NCBI RefSeq assembly: GCF_004340875.1
Contig: NZ_SLXQ01000002.1
Location: 124,001-188,000 of the forward strand
DNA length: 64,000 nt
Direction of reading: 5' to 3'
From: Tamaricihabitans halophyticus
GTDB lineage: Bacteria > Actinomycetota > Actinomycetes > Mycobacteriales > Pseudonocardiaceae
Made by a program: the position numbers and the translations under genes
In this document: one piece after another, positions 41,353-50,035 of the stretch
Position numbering within the stretch: the stretch's first letter is position 1
Layout: each line of letters opens with the position of its first letter
The notes under the pieces: generated by a model
The model's database searches: none
The model's input: only the letters and a program-made list of their open reading frames with translations
Told to the model about the DNA's origin: nothing

Positions 41353-42815
41353 GAGCGCATCACCATGTCGTTATCGTTGTCGTCGCTCGCGCCGAAGAAC
41401 TGTCGCCGTACGGCCGAGCTCATCTCTGGTTTAGTCAGCAGCGTGCCGATAAGCAAGAGGGCGAGCGAGATACCGAAGCCGTAGAAGATCGGATGCCCGG
41501 GTAGTGCTACGCCGCCGAATTCCACCAGCGAGAGCGTCACGAAGTAGCCCACGAACCCGCCCGCACTGCTGGCTATCGCTCCGGTGCGGGTGGCCCTGCG
41601 CCAGAACAACGTGGCATACATCGGAATCAGCAGTGCTGAGGACAGCGTGCCCAACCAGATATTGAGCAACGTGACGATGAACTCGCCACCGCTGACGACG
41701 AAATACACCGCGCCGGCAAGGCAGATGACGCCAAGTACGGTGGTCACCGTGCGCGCGGTGCGTAGCCGGGTTCGGTCGTTCATTCCTGGCCGCAGTTGGC
41801 CGACGATGTCTTCCGTGGTGTACACGCCAGCGAGGTGCAAGGCGGAGTCGACCGTGGACTGTACCGCGCAGATCAGGCCGATCAGCAGTAGCGAGCCCAG
41901 TAGTCCACCCTCGCTCATGCCGAAGTGCAGTACCGCCGAGTCGCCCAGCTGTTCACTCGACAGCAGCTTCGGTAGGCCCAGCCCGACCAATAGCACGGCC
42001 AGGTAGGCGACCGTGGCGAAAACCGCGCCTACCCCGATCATCTGGCGCGCGGTTGCCGTGTCTTTCGTGGCGAAGAAGCGGTGCAGGTAGTACGGCTGGG
42101 CGGCGACTCCGCCCCAGGCGATCAGGATGAACGCGAAAATGTCCACATTCGACGCTATTGAACCGGCATGCAACCCGGTTTGCTCCGGCCGCAGCGTGAG
42201 GATGTCCCCGCCAAGCTGGCTGACCACGATGACCGCGGCGGCGACCACCGCGAGCAGAATCAGCCCGCCCTGCAGGAAATCCGTGCGAACCACCGAGACC
42301 AGCCCGCCGAGCACGGTGTAGATCGTGAGCACGATGCCAAGCAGCAGCAGCCCGGTGACCTGGGGAATACCCACGACGACCTCAAGCACCAGGCTCCCGG
42401 CGACCAGCTGGGTCATCACGCTGAAGGCGAACGCGACGATGATGACCACCGCGGACAGGATGCGCAGCGCTTTCCCGCCATAGCGGGCTTCGAACAGTGC
42501 CGGGACGCTACGCAACCGCAGCCGGCGCAACCGGGCGCCGACCAGCGTCAGGGTGATCCAGCCAAGGGCGAAACCCCAGAAGTAGGTCGGGAAGATCGCC
42601 GCGCCGTTGAGCGTGGTGTAGCCGACGAAACCGATCACCGTAGCCGAGGAAATATAGGTGGCGAAGAAGCTGCCAACGGAAAGCGGCAACCCCAACTTGT
42701 GATCGGCGACCGCGTAGGCGGAATAGCTTTCCCGCCGGAATCCCCAGATACCGATGATGACGACAATGACCAGATAGGCGATGAAGATCGCCAGATAGCC
42801 AGGATTCAGTTCCAT
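41349..42815 (-). CDS. sodium:solute symporter (SSS family)
   Basis: A 488-residue transporter with about 13 membrane segments. GSFFATYISSATVIGFVGY, near residue 48, matches the sodium-site region of SSS proteins, and GLICAVQSTVDSALHLAGVY is conserved in helix 8. It probably imports an amino-acid-like or carboxylate substrate for the downstream hydro-lyase and nitrilase. A 42-residue membrane peptide gene overlaps its start. Confidence 0.9.
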   Translation of the reverse strand: MELNPGYLAIFIAYLVIVVIIGIWGFRRESYSAYAVADHKLGLPLSVGSFFATYISSATVIGFVGYTTLNGAAIFPTYFWGFALGWITLTLVGARLRRLRLRSVPALFEARYGGKALRILSAVVIIVAFAFSVMTQLVAGSLVLEVVVGIPQVTGLLLLGIVLTIYTVLGGLVSVVRTDFLQGGLILLAVVAAAVIVVSQLGGDILTLRPEQTGLHAGSIASNVDIFAFILIAWGGVAAQPYYLHRFFATKDTATARQMIGVGAVFATVAYLAVLLVGLGLPKLLSSEQLGDSAVLHFGMSEGGLLGSLLLIGLICAVQSTVDSALHLAGVYTTEDIVGQLRPGMNDRTRLRTARTVTTVLGVICLAGAVYFVVSGGEFIVTLLNIWLGTLSSALLIPMYATLFWRRATRTGAIASSAGGFVGYFVTLSLVEFGGVALPGHPIFYGFGISLALLLIGTLLTKPEMSSAVRRQFFGASDDNDNDMVMRS

Positions 42816-42934
42816 GTCGACTCCTCGGCTCGCCCAGCGCTACGTCGATCGCGGCGATTCAGCAGGGTAGCCACGGCCAGTGGCGTGAACCCGAGTGCGA
42901 CGAAGCCAATCGTCGCCAGCCAGAACGTCACCAT
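42806..42934 (-). CDS. 42-residue membrane peptide coupled to the symporter
   Basis: From an ATG at 42934 the frame reads MVTFWLATIGFVALGFTPLA, one hydrophobic helix, then a basic tail with LLNRRDRRSAG. It ends ten bases inside the symporter gene, so translation is coupled. Small membrane partners next to SSS transporters are known (DUF997, DUF3311 and DUF485 types), though this one is shorter. It may be an accessory subunit. Confidence 0.65.
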   Translation of the reverse strand: MVTFWLATIGFVALGFTPLAVATLLNRRDRRSAGRAEESTWN

Positions 42935-43230
42935 TGAACAGGTCCTTGTCGCTCGGTGCTGCGGATCGAACGGTTACTTCAGGCGCCAGGGCCGCGGAAA
43001 CGGAGCGTAGCTCGTTCGCGGCGCGCTTCACCGTATTGAGTCGTCCGACGATCTGGCAACCCTTGCGAGGGACAAATGGTCGACTTTCATAAGACCGTCA
43101 CAATTACCTGTGGTCCGTACACGCGGAGCAACTGGCTGTAAGTGCTGTTTTGGGCGCAAAACCGGATCGAAACGAGCTGTGGATAGCGCGGGAGCTTCGG
43201 CTAATGTGGCACATTATCGTCAGACGATCG
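42935..43230. other. intergenic stretch between the symporter operon and the ROK regulator
   Basis: Nearly 300 bases without a convincing gene. ATCGTC and GACGAT at about 43218-43230 form a short inverted repeat just beyond the 3' end of the ROK gene, perhaps part of its terminator. The rest likely holds the symporter operon promoter. Confidence 0.5.
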
Positions 43231-44544
43231 TTACCTGGATTTACCCCGCGCTCCTTCGCCGTCGGGTCTGGCTTCGACCAGGTCGGGCATCCCGGCAGGG
43301 GAGCCGGCGGGTAGCCAGCGGGCGAAATGCCGAGGCGCGAAGAGCTCGTCGATGACCATGTACGCGGCGCCGATCAGGCCGCTTTCGTCGCCGAGTCGCG
43401 CGATCTTGATGCGAATATCCCGAGTGGACAATGGCAAGGACCGGCGGTAGACGGTTTCCCTGATCGCGGCGAGGAAGAGATCGCCAGCGCCGGAGACGCG
43501 TCCGCCGATCAGGATGGTGGACGGGTTGTAGAAGTTGACCACGGTCGCCAGCATCGCGCCGATCCGCGAGCCGGCGCGGGTCAGCAGCTGTACCGCCTGG
43601 TGATCTCCCGAGCGTGCGGCCACGTTGACGTCCGCGGCGGTGATCGTGCCGTTCTCGGCCAGTGTCCTGCCGAGGATCGGGCTGCTGCCGTCCCGTGCCA
43701 GTTGCTCGCCGTCCCGTGCCAGTGCGGCACCGCCGGCGAGTGCCTCGAGGCAGCCGACCTTGCCGCAGCGGCAGATAACCGTGGCGTCGTCGGATACCGC
43801 CGCATGCCCGATATCGCCGGCGCAGCCCTGTGCTCCCCGGTGCAGCTGTCCCGCCGTGCTGATCCCCGCGCCGATTCCGGTGCCGACCTTGATATAGACC
43901 AGATCACCGTCAAGACCAAGGCCAGGGGTGCGCAGTTCGCCGAGGCAGAGCAGGTTGACCTCGTTATCGACCCAGACGGATGCCGAGTATTTCGCCGCGA
44001 GCCGGTCGCGGACCGGGTAGTTGTGCCAGCCGGGCATGATCGGCGGTTCGGAAGGTCGTCCGGTGGCGAACTCGACCGGTCCGGGTAGCCCGACACCGAC
44101 GCCCCACACATCGTGTCCAGGGATATCGAGCTCTTCGAGAAGTTTGTCCAGTACCGATTCGACCTCGGTCAGCACCGCGTCCGGGCCACTCGCGATGTCG
44201 AAATCGCGGTGCTGGCTGGTCAGCACCCCGCCGAGTAGGTCGGTGATGCCGACCGTGAAGCCGGTCGCGCCGAGTTCGGCGGTGAGGATCCGGCCGGCGT
44301 CTCGGCGGAATCGCAGCGCGCGAGCCTGCCGGCCGCCGGTGGATGGGTTGAGTTCGCCTTCTTCGAGAAGACCGACGTCCAGCAGCGTGGTGATCCGCTG
44401 GGTGATCGCCGTGCGGCCGAGCCCGGTGTGCTCGCTCAGCAGCGGACGAGTGTCGGCCATTCCGGAGCGGACGAGTTCCAGCAGCTCGGCGTAGCTACGT
44501 AGCAACTCGGGACCGGGCGTGTCGTTGGCCGTTCGCTGCTCCAC
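43231..44544 (-). CDS. ROK-family transcriptional regulator
   Basis: A 437-residue protein. An N-terminal winged helix (LLSEHTGLGRTAITQRITTLLDVG) precedes a sugar-kinase-fold ROK domain with the zinc motif CRCGKVGCLEALAGG and VYIKVGTGIGAGI. ROK repressors sense sugars and control carbohydrate genes. No transport genes are directly adjacent, so its targets may be remote. An AT-rich TCGATTATATCAAGTCAACC stretch lies just upstream of its start. Confidence 0.92.
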   Translation of the reverse strand: MEQRTANDTPGPELLRSYAELLELVRSGMADTRPLLSEHTGLGRTAITQRITTLLDVGLLEEGELNPSTGGRQARALRFRRDAGRILTAELGATGFTVGITDLLGGVLTSQHRDFDIASGPDAVLTEVESVLDKLLEELDIPGHDVWGVGVGLPGPVEFATGRPSEPPIMPGWHNYPVRDRLAAKYSASVWVDNEVNLLCLGELRTPGLGLDGDLVYIKVGTGIGAGISTAGQLHRGAQGCAGDIGHAAVSDDATVICRCGKVGCLEALAGGAALARDGEQLARDGSSPILGRTLAENGTITAADVNVAARSGDHQAVQLLTRAGSRIGAMLATVVNFYNPSTILIGGRVSGAGDLFLAAIRETVYRRSLPLSTRDIRIKIARLGDESGLIGAAYMVIDELFAPRHFARWLPAGSPAGMPDLVEARPDGEGARGKSR

Positions 44545-44674
44545 CTGGCCCTCCTTTCGATTATATCAAGTCAACCATAACCCGCCCTGACCACTACTTC
44601 AGTTCATCATCAACCGAAGAAGTGATTGGCGTGGTGAAAGTTCACGACGTTCGGGTGAGCGCTCTCAGCGGCCT

Positions 44675-44741
44675 CGCTAACCTTAAAGAACGCGAACACG
44701 GAACGTGGCCAACACCGCAAAGATCGCCAATGAGCGCGATC
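44675..44741 (+). repeat. dispersed two-module intergenic repeat, copy B
   Basis: Module 1 at 44675-44706 differs from the copy at 12814-12845 at two of 32 bases. A weaker module 2 (CGCAAAGATCGCC, then GAGCGCGATC) follows at 44716-44741. It lies in the 333-base gap between the ROK regulator and a secreted peptidase, where I see no gene. Confidence 0.65.
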
Positions 44742-44877
44742 CCTAGGTGGGTCTCCTACTTGAGGGCGGAAATACTCCGACCAGTTGTCCGATTCGGACA
44801 GGTGCGGTTCTCGAGAGAATGCGGTGGTCAATCCGGCATCAGTATGTCCGGACCCCGCAAGCTTGTGAGGAAATCTC

Positions 44878-46413
44878 GTGTTCTCTTGTGGACGATCCAT
44901 GCGAGTCGGGTTGCTCGCTGTGATCCCCGCTCTGGTTCTCGGCGTCGCTTGTGCCGATGCTGTGCCAGCATATCGACCATCGGTGACCGGCTCGGCGACC
45001 CAGGTTCAGTTGGCCGCCAAGACTTCCGCGCTGGACTGGAAACCATGCGCGGACACTCCGGATGATGAACGGCTCGCCTGCGCGCGGCTCACCGTGCCGG
45101 TCGACTGGGCGGACCCCGCTGGAGACACCATGGAGCTCGCCGTTGTCCGCCGGGTCCCAAAAGACGCTGGCGCGAGCAAGGGCGCGTTGGTCTACCTGCC
45201 GGCGGGGCCGGGAAGCTCGGGCGTGGACACGCTGGCCAGCGACGGGCTGATCAACAAGATGTTCTCCCAGGCCGTACAGGAGAACTTCGAACTGATTTCG
45301 ATCGACCCGCGCGGGACCCAGCGCAGTTCGGGCGTGACCTGTTCCGCGCGACTCGCGGGCGAACTGGACACTCCGGACAGCGCCAAGAGGTTCGACGACA
45401 TGCTTGCCGCGAACGCGGAACTCGGCGCGGATTGCCGCAACCGCACCGGGCCCGTGTTTGACCACCTGGACAGCACCAATACCGCACGGGATATCGAACT
45501 GCTACGCACCGAGCTCGACGAGGACAAGCTGAGCTTCTACGGGTTGTCCTACGGCACGGTGTACGGCCAGATGTATGCCGAACTGTTCGGCAGCCGGATC
45601 CGGGCGATGGTGTTGGACGCGAATGTCGATCACAGCGTTTCGGCTGAGCAGGCGACGGTCAGCGCGGTCCGTGCCGGCCAGCGGAGTTTCGACGAGTTCG
45701 TTGCCTGGTGCGCCGAGGACAAGACCTGTGCGCTGCGCGGCGACGACGTGCGCGAAACGGTTGCCCAGCTGTTCGACCGCGCCGAAAGGGGCGAGCTGGC
45801 CGATCCGGACGATCCGACGCGACGGTTGACCGAGAACGACGTGGCGAGCGCGATCATCGCACCGCTCACGAAACCCGCGGTCCAGGAAACCGCGGACGCG
45901 ATCGCCAGGCTCGCCGGCCGTTCGGCCAAACCTCGTGGCGAAACCGGTGCGGTCGACGGAGGCGCGTCCGAACCGGGTGTGCCCGAAACGGTGCCCGTGC
46001 CGATCGCCATCTACTGCGCGGATTTCGCCATGGATGTGCCGAGCTATGCGGACTACGCGCGGATTCACGCGCGGGCCGCGGCAACCGCGCCGGATACGCG
46101 GGTTTCGCCGCATACGCCACCGTGGCTCTGTCTGAACTGGCCCGCGGAGACGACGAACCCGCAGCACCGGCTGGACGCGCCGGACGCGCCACCGATCGTG
46201 GTACTGAACTCGCGATTCGACGCTTCCACGCCGCACGAAGGGGCGGCGAACGTGGCCGAACAGTTGGCCAGTGGGGTCCTGGTGACCTACGAGGGGATGG
46301 GCCACGGTGCGGCGAACCGGACCGTGTGTGTGACCAATGTGCTCGACGAGTACTACCTGAACCTGGCCGCGCCACGGGATGGCACCAGCTGCCCAGCGGC
46401 GAAGCTCGGCTAG
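44878..46413 (+). CDS. secreted TAP-type alpha/beta hydrolase (tripeptidyl aminopeptidase-like), second copy
   Basis: A 511-residue exported hydrolase. The N-terminal hydrophobic segment ends in ALVLGVAC, possibly a lipoprotein signal with an imperfect lipobox. The oxyanion region is YLPAGPGSSG, the nucleophile elbow YGLSYGTVYG, and the C-terminal Asp/His are in NSRFDASTP and EGMGHGAAN. It is a paralogue of the enzyme at 33-34.5 kb. The GTG at 44878 has GAGGAAA upstream; an ATG at 44899 is also possible. Confidence 0.87.
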   Translation: MFSCGRSMRVGLLAVIPALVLGVACADAVPAYRPSVTGSATQVQLAAKTSALDWKPCADTPDDERLACARLTVPVDWADPAGDTMELAVVRRVPKDAGASKGALVYLPAGPGSSGVDTLASDGLINKMFSQAVQENFELISIDPRGTQRSSGVTCSARLAGELDTPDSAKRFDDMLAANAELGADCRNRTGPVFDHLDSTNTARDIELLRTELDEDKLSFYGLSYGTVYGQMYAELFGSRIRAMVLDANVDHSVSAEQATVSAVRAGQRSFDEFVAWCAEDKTCALRGDDVRETVAQLFDRAERGELADPDDPTRRLTENDVASAIIAPLTKPAVQETADAIARLAGRSAKPRGETGAVDGGASEPGVPETVPVPIAIYCADFAMDVPSYADYARIHARAAATAPDTRVSPHTPPWLCLNWPAETTNPQHRLDAPDAPPIVVLNSRFDASTPHEGAANVAEQLASGVLVTYEGMGHGAANRTVCVTNVLDEYYLNLAAPRDGTSCPAAKLG

Positions 46414-46430
46414 GCCCGGGACATCAGTAG

Positions 46431-46475
46431 CCGGGTTCTGCCTCGTTACCCCTCGGCGAACGAGGCAGAACCCGG
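46431..46475. terminator. 17-bp perfect hairpin between convergent genes
   Basis: CCGGGTTCTGCCTCGTT (46431-46447) and its exact complement (46459-46475) pair around an 11-base loop, between the peptidase stop and the stop of the convergent GHL10 gene. It should terminate both transcripts. Confidence 0.85.
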
Positions 46476-46483
46476 ACGTGTGG

Positions 46484-47728
46484 TTATGGTGTGGGTACCG
46501 GCTCGGTGTAGTGGTCCGCGACAACCTTGGCCATCGCGTCGGCCGCATTCGTGCGCAATGAGGTGGCGCTGAAGTACACGTCTCCGCTCACCTGTGGGTA
46601 GTCCTGGTTGAAGGTGAGGTGTTCGGTCAACGTGTTGTTGTCGTAGCCGTCCTCCTCGCCGATCCGGTATGCTGGTTGTCCAATGTAGAGCTTCACGTCG
46701 GTGCCGTCGACCACGTCGGACCACCACGGCACGAGCTTGGCGTAGTCCGCCGCGCTGTTCCCGATGTACCAGTACACCTGCGGATTGATGTAGGTGACGT
46801 AGCCTTCCTTGACCCATTTGCGAGTGTCCGCGTAGAGCTGGTCGTAGGACTCGAGTCCGTTGGTGTCCGAACCATTCGGGTCGGTGCCGGCGTTTCGCCA
46901 GATGCCAAACGGGCTGATACCGAACTCGACATCGGGCTTGGCGGCCTCGATCTTCTCGCCCATTTCCTTGACAAGCAGATCGACGTTGTTCCGGCGCCAG
47001 TCGGCGATATTGTCGAAATCGCCGCCGTGCTCGGCGAAGGTGTCTTCGTCCGGGATGCTCTTGCCATCCACCGGATAGGGGTAGAAGTAGTCGTCGAAGT
47101 GCACGCCGTCGATGTCGTAGTTGTTGACCGCGTCCATCATCGCCTTCTGCACGAACTCGCGCGCTTCCGGCACGCCGGGGTTGTAGTACAGCTTGCCGTC
47201 ATAACTGAACGTCCAATCCGGATTCTTTCGTGCCGGGTGCTCAGCGTCCAGTTTGCTCGGGTCGTCGTGCATCGCGATCCGGTAGGGATTGAACCAACCG
47301 TGGAACTCCAGTCCCCGGTCGTGCGCTTCCTGCACGGCGAAGGCAAGCGGGTCGTAGCCGGGGTCCTCGCCCTGGGTTCCGGTAAGCCAATGTGACCACG
47401 GTTCGTGCGGCGACGGCCAGAAGGCATCCGCCGTTGGTCGTACCTGGACCATGACGGCGTTGAGGTTGTTGTCCACCGCCTCGTCGTAGAGCTTGGTGAG
47501 CTCGGCTTTCTGCTCGTCAACGCTGAGGCCAGGGCTGCTCGGCCAGTCGATGTTCTCCACGCTGGCGATCCATACCCCGCGCAGCTGTGGATCCTGCTTG
47601 CTGGATTCGGCGGTCGGCGCTGTCGAGTCCTGTTGGGCCGTCGCGGTCTGGGCGGCGCTGAGTCCGCCGAGCAGCGCGGCGGCGGTCAGCACACCGAGTG
47701 CGGAACGTAGAAGCTTTCGGCTGTTCAC
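46484..47728 (-). CDS. secreted GHL10/DUF187 glycoside hydrolase-like protein
   Basis: A 414-residue exported TIM-barrel protein. A signal peptide (LGVLTAAALLGGLSAAQTATA) precedes LRGVWIASVENIDWPS, the DUF187/GHL10 opening. The barrel has VMVQVRPTADAFWPS, EFHGWFNPYRIA and DGVHFDDYFYPYP, with candidate catalytic acids. E. coli DigH of this family cleaves denuded peptidoglycan, so a wall-hydrolase role is plausible. Confidence 0.9.
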   Translation of the reverse strand: MNSRKLLRSALGVLTAAALLGGLSAAQTATAQQDSTAPTAESSKQDPQLRGVWIASVENIDWPSSPGLSVDEQKAELTKLYDEAVDNNLNAVMVQVRPTADAFWPSPHEPWSHWLTGTQGEDPGYDPLAFAVQEAHDRGLEFHGWFNPYRIAMHDDPSKLDAEHPARKNPDWTFSYDGKLYYNPGVPEAREFVQKAMMDAVNNYDIDGVHFDDYFYPYPVDGKSIPDEDTFAEHGGDFDNIADWRRNNVDLLVKEMGEKIEAAKPDVEFGISPFGIWRNAGTDPNGSDTNGLESYDQLYADTRKWVKEGYVTYINPQVYWYIGNSAADYAKLVPWWSDVVDGTDVKLYIGQPAYRIGEEDGYDNNTLTEHLTFNQDYPQVSGDVYFSATSLRTNAADAMAKVVADHYTEPVPTP

Positions 47729-47895
47729 GTGTCTCCCTCCCGAAGGCTGGCGAATGCAGGCTAATCGCGTGGTGCATCGGCAGCACTTTGGGTGAGAATT
47801 TTCCTAATCGGTGTCCGTTTCGCAAGACCCTTTCGGGGAGTGTGCGGTTTGTTGGTCGCACACTCCCCATCCGTATGGGATTTCGTTGGGTCCCG

Positions 47896-48135
47896 TTACG
47901 CGGAGTTCTCCTCGGCGCCCAGCCGGGGAAACGGCCGGGTCGAGAAGATCACCTCAACCGATACCTCGAAATGTTCGGCGATCCGCAGCGCCAGGTAGAG
48001 GCTCGGGCTGTACTCGCCGCGTTCCAGATAACCAACCGTCTGGTAGTGGATCCCCAGCGCGTCCGCGAGCTGGCGGCGCGAGATGCCACGTTCGGCCCGC
48101 AGCATGGCAATACGGTTGTGGATCGTCTCGCTCAT
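47896..48135 (-). CDS. minimal XRE-family regulator
   Basis: A 79-residue single helix-turn-helix protein (IAMLRAERGISRRQLADALGIHYQTVGYLERGEYSPSL) with a short tail. It lies seven bases after the ABC permease stop, as the third gene of the exporter operon, and likely regulates that operon. Confidence 0.9.
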   Translation of the reverse strand: MSETIHNRIAMLRAERGISRRQLADALGIHYQTVGYLERGEYSPSLYLALRIAEHFEVSVEVIFSTRPFPRLGAEENSA

Positions 48136-48142
48136 CGTCTCG

Positions 48143-49000
48143 TCATCCGCTGGTGGCGCGTTGCATGGTCAGGTTCTGGCGTCGTTCCAGTGCCGAACCG
48201 GACTCGCGGCGGGCTGCCCTGCGCAGGATAGTCGGCGCGAGCAGCAGCCCGAGTATCGCCCATGCGCCCAGTACGCCGATGGTCTCCAGCTGCCGCCAGG
48301 ATTCGCCGATCTCCGCGGCCATCGCGCTGTCCGGCAGCAACGCCGAGCGCATACCGATACCGATCCAGTAGATCGGGAACACCTGGGCGATCACCTGTAG
48401 CCAGTCCGGTATCGCCGAGATCGGGTAGAAGATCCCGGAGATCGCGGTGAGGCCCATGACCGGCAGCATGGTGAACCCGAAGGTGGACTGCATGGTCTTG
48501 GTCAGCGAGCTGATGATCGCCCCCCACGGCAGGGTGGCGAGCAAGCCGAGCGCGAAGATCCACAGCATCGTGAGCCATCCGGTGATCCCGGCGTTGACCA
48601 ACTCGTTGACCAGAAACACGCCAGGGATGAGGATGACCAGCAGACTGAGCAGGGTGTCCAGGATTACCTGGACGATACGGGCGACAAGGAAGCCGACCAT
48701 TCCGCCCGGCACCGTTTTCGCCCGTAGCAGGCTGCCGTCCTCCTTGCTGGTGGACAGTTGGCTGGACACGCCCACGAGCCCGCCAAGGGCAACCATCATC
48801 CCGAGCATGCTCGGAAGCGTGACGCTGGCCAGGGAGAACGAGGTTCCGTCGACGGTGGCGTCGCGTTGGAAGATGAGTACGGTGAGAAAGATCAGCGCCA
48901 TGATGACGTTGAACCACTGATCGGAGCTGGCTACGCCCTGCCGGAACTCGTGCAGGCCACGGGATACGCCGAGGCGGGCCGCGTACAGGGTGTGGTTCAC
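48143..49000 (-). CDS. ABC-2 type exporter permease
   Basis: A 285-residue membrane protein with six predicted helices (MALIFLTVLIF, MLGMMVALGGLVGVSSQL, and LTAISGIFYPISAIPDWLQVIAQVFPIYW near the C-terminus). Its ATG overlaps the ATPase stop by four bases. It resembles daunorubicin- or multidrug-type exporters; the substrate is unknown. Confidence 0.88.
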   Translation of the reverse strand: MNHTLYAARLGVSRGLHEFRQGVASSDQWFNVIMALIFLTVLIFQRDATVDGTSFSLASVTLPSMLGMMVALGGLVGVSSQLSTSKEDGSLLRAKTVPGGMVGFLVARIVQVILDTLLSLLVILIPGVFLVNELVNAGITGWLTMLWIFALGLLATLPWGAIISSLTKTMQSTFGFTMLPVMGLTAISGIFYPISAIPDWLQVIAQVFPIYWIGIGMRSALLPDSAMAAEIGESWRQLETIGVLGAWAILGLLLAPTILRRAARRESGSALERRQNLTMQRATSG

Positions 49001-49959
49001 AGGGAAAGCACCTCCTGGTCCGGGCGCTGCCCGCGCTCGTGTTGCTGCACGATGGCCAGGTAGGCGTCCTCCAGGCTGGAGCGCTGCACTTCGAGGTCAG
49101 CGATCTGCTCGCCGTGCTGGGCGAACAGGTTCCGCACGTAATCGGTGGCATCTTCGGTGGCATGCACGAAGCGCTCGTCCCCCTGCCGCCAGCGCACCTC
49201 GGACTTGCCGGCGACCTGGCGGGACAGCGCGGCTGGACTGCCGTTCGCGATGATCCTGCCGCCAGCAAGGATGAGGATCCGTTCGGCCAGCTTCTCCGCC
49301 TCGGCGAGATCGTGCGTGGTCAGCAGGATCGTCATATCCTCCAGATCGGCGAGCCGGTGCACCAGATCGTGGAAATCCCGCCGCGCATGCGGGTCGAACC
49401 CCGCGGTCGGTTCGTCGAGGAACAGCAGCTCGGGTCGGCCGATGATGCCGATCGCCACGTCCAGTCGGCGGCGTTGCCCGCCAGAGAGCGTCTTCACCTG
49501 TCGATGTGCGAACTCGTGTAGCGCCACCGTGTGGATCAGCTCGTCGGTGTTCATCGGGCGGTCCCGGTCCGGTGTGGCATACGGCCGGTAGTACTGGCCG
49601 AGGTGGTCCAGCAGCTCCCATACCTTCCATCTCCCGTGATCGCGCCAGGTCTGTAGGACCACGCCCAGCTTCGCGCGCCATGCTTCGCCGCCCTGCACTG
49701 GGTCGACCCCGAGCACCTTCACCTCGCCGGCCGAGCGGGAACGGAAACCCTCGAGTATCTCGATGGTCGTGGTCTTACCGGCGCCGTTCGGGCCAAGTAG
49801 CGCGATCACCTCGCCGCGCCGCACGGTGAGGTCGATGCCCCGCAGCACATCGTTGGTGCCATAGCGCATCCGGAGGTCCCGCAACTCGATCGCGGGGTTT
49901 TCTGGCGATTCGGGGCGTGAACGATCCCCGGGCAGCGCCCGCACTGCCGTCATGGACAT
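48997..49959 (-). CDS. ABC exporter ATP-binding protein (DrrA-like)
   Basis: A 320-residue ATPase with Walker A GPNGAGKTT, signature LSGGQRRRLDVA, Walker B LLFLDEPTAGFD and a switch His in LTTHDLAE. The C-terminal extension is of the DrrA type. AAGGAGG precedes the ATG. It is the first gene of an operon with a permease and a mini-XRE regulator. Confidence 0.92.
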   Translation of the reverse strand: MSMTAVRALPGDRSRPESPENPAIELRDLRMRYGTNDVLRGIDLTVRRGEVIALLGPNGAGKTTTIEILEGFRSRSAGEVKVLGVDPVQGGEAWRAKLGVVLQTWRDHGRWKVWELLDHLGQYYRPYATPDRDRPMNTDELIHTVALHEFAHRQVKTLSGGQRRRLDVAIGIIGRPELLFLDEPTAGFDPHARRDFHDLVHRLADLEDMTILLTTHDLAEAEKLAERILILAGGRIIANGSPAALSRQVAGKSEVRWRQGDERFVHATEDATDYVRNLFAQHGEQIADLEVQRSSLEDAYLAIVQQHERGQRPDQEVLSL

Positions 49960-49987
49960 ATCCCTCCTTGTTTAGCTAGTGCGATCG

Positions 49988-50009
49988 AATGTAGCACACA
50001 TACTACATT
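49988..50009. promoter_or_regulatory. inverted repeat between the exporter operon and the CocE-type gene
   Basis: AATGTAG (49988-49994) and CTACATT (50003-50009) are perfect 7-bp arms around an 8-base spacer, in an AT-rich 75-base gap between divergent genes. It is a candidate operator for the mini-XRE regulator. Confidence 0.5.
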
Positions 50010-50035
50010 ACGTATGAGGGTAAATATTCAATAAC

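Noticed and set aside
42168-43010. Plus-strand frame antisense to the symporter
   Set aside because: Composition is Asp/Gln/His-rich shadow; the symporter and its small partner explain the region.
44815-44832. Another module-2 repeat (GAGAATGCGGTGGTCA)
   Set aside because: Only the last third matches; too short to separate from chance without a genome-wide scan.
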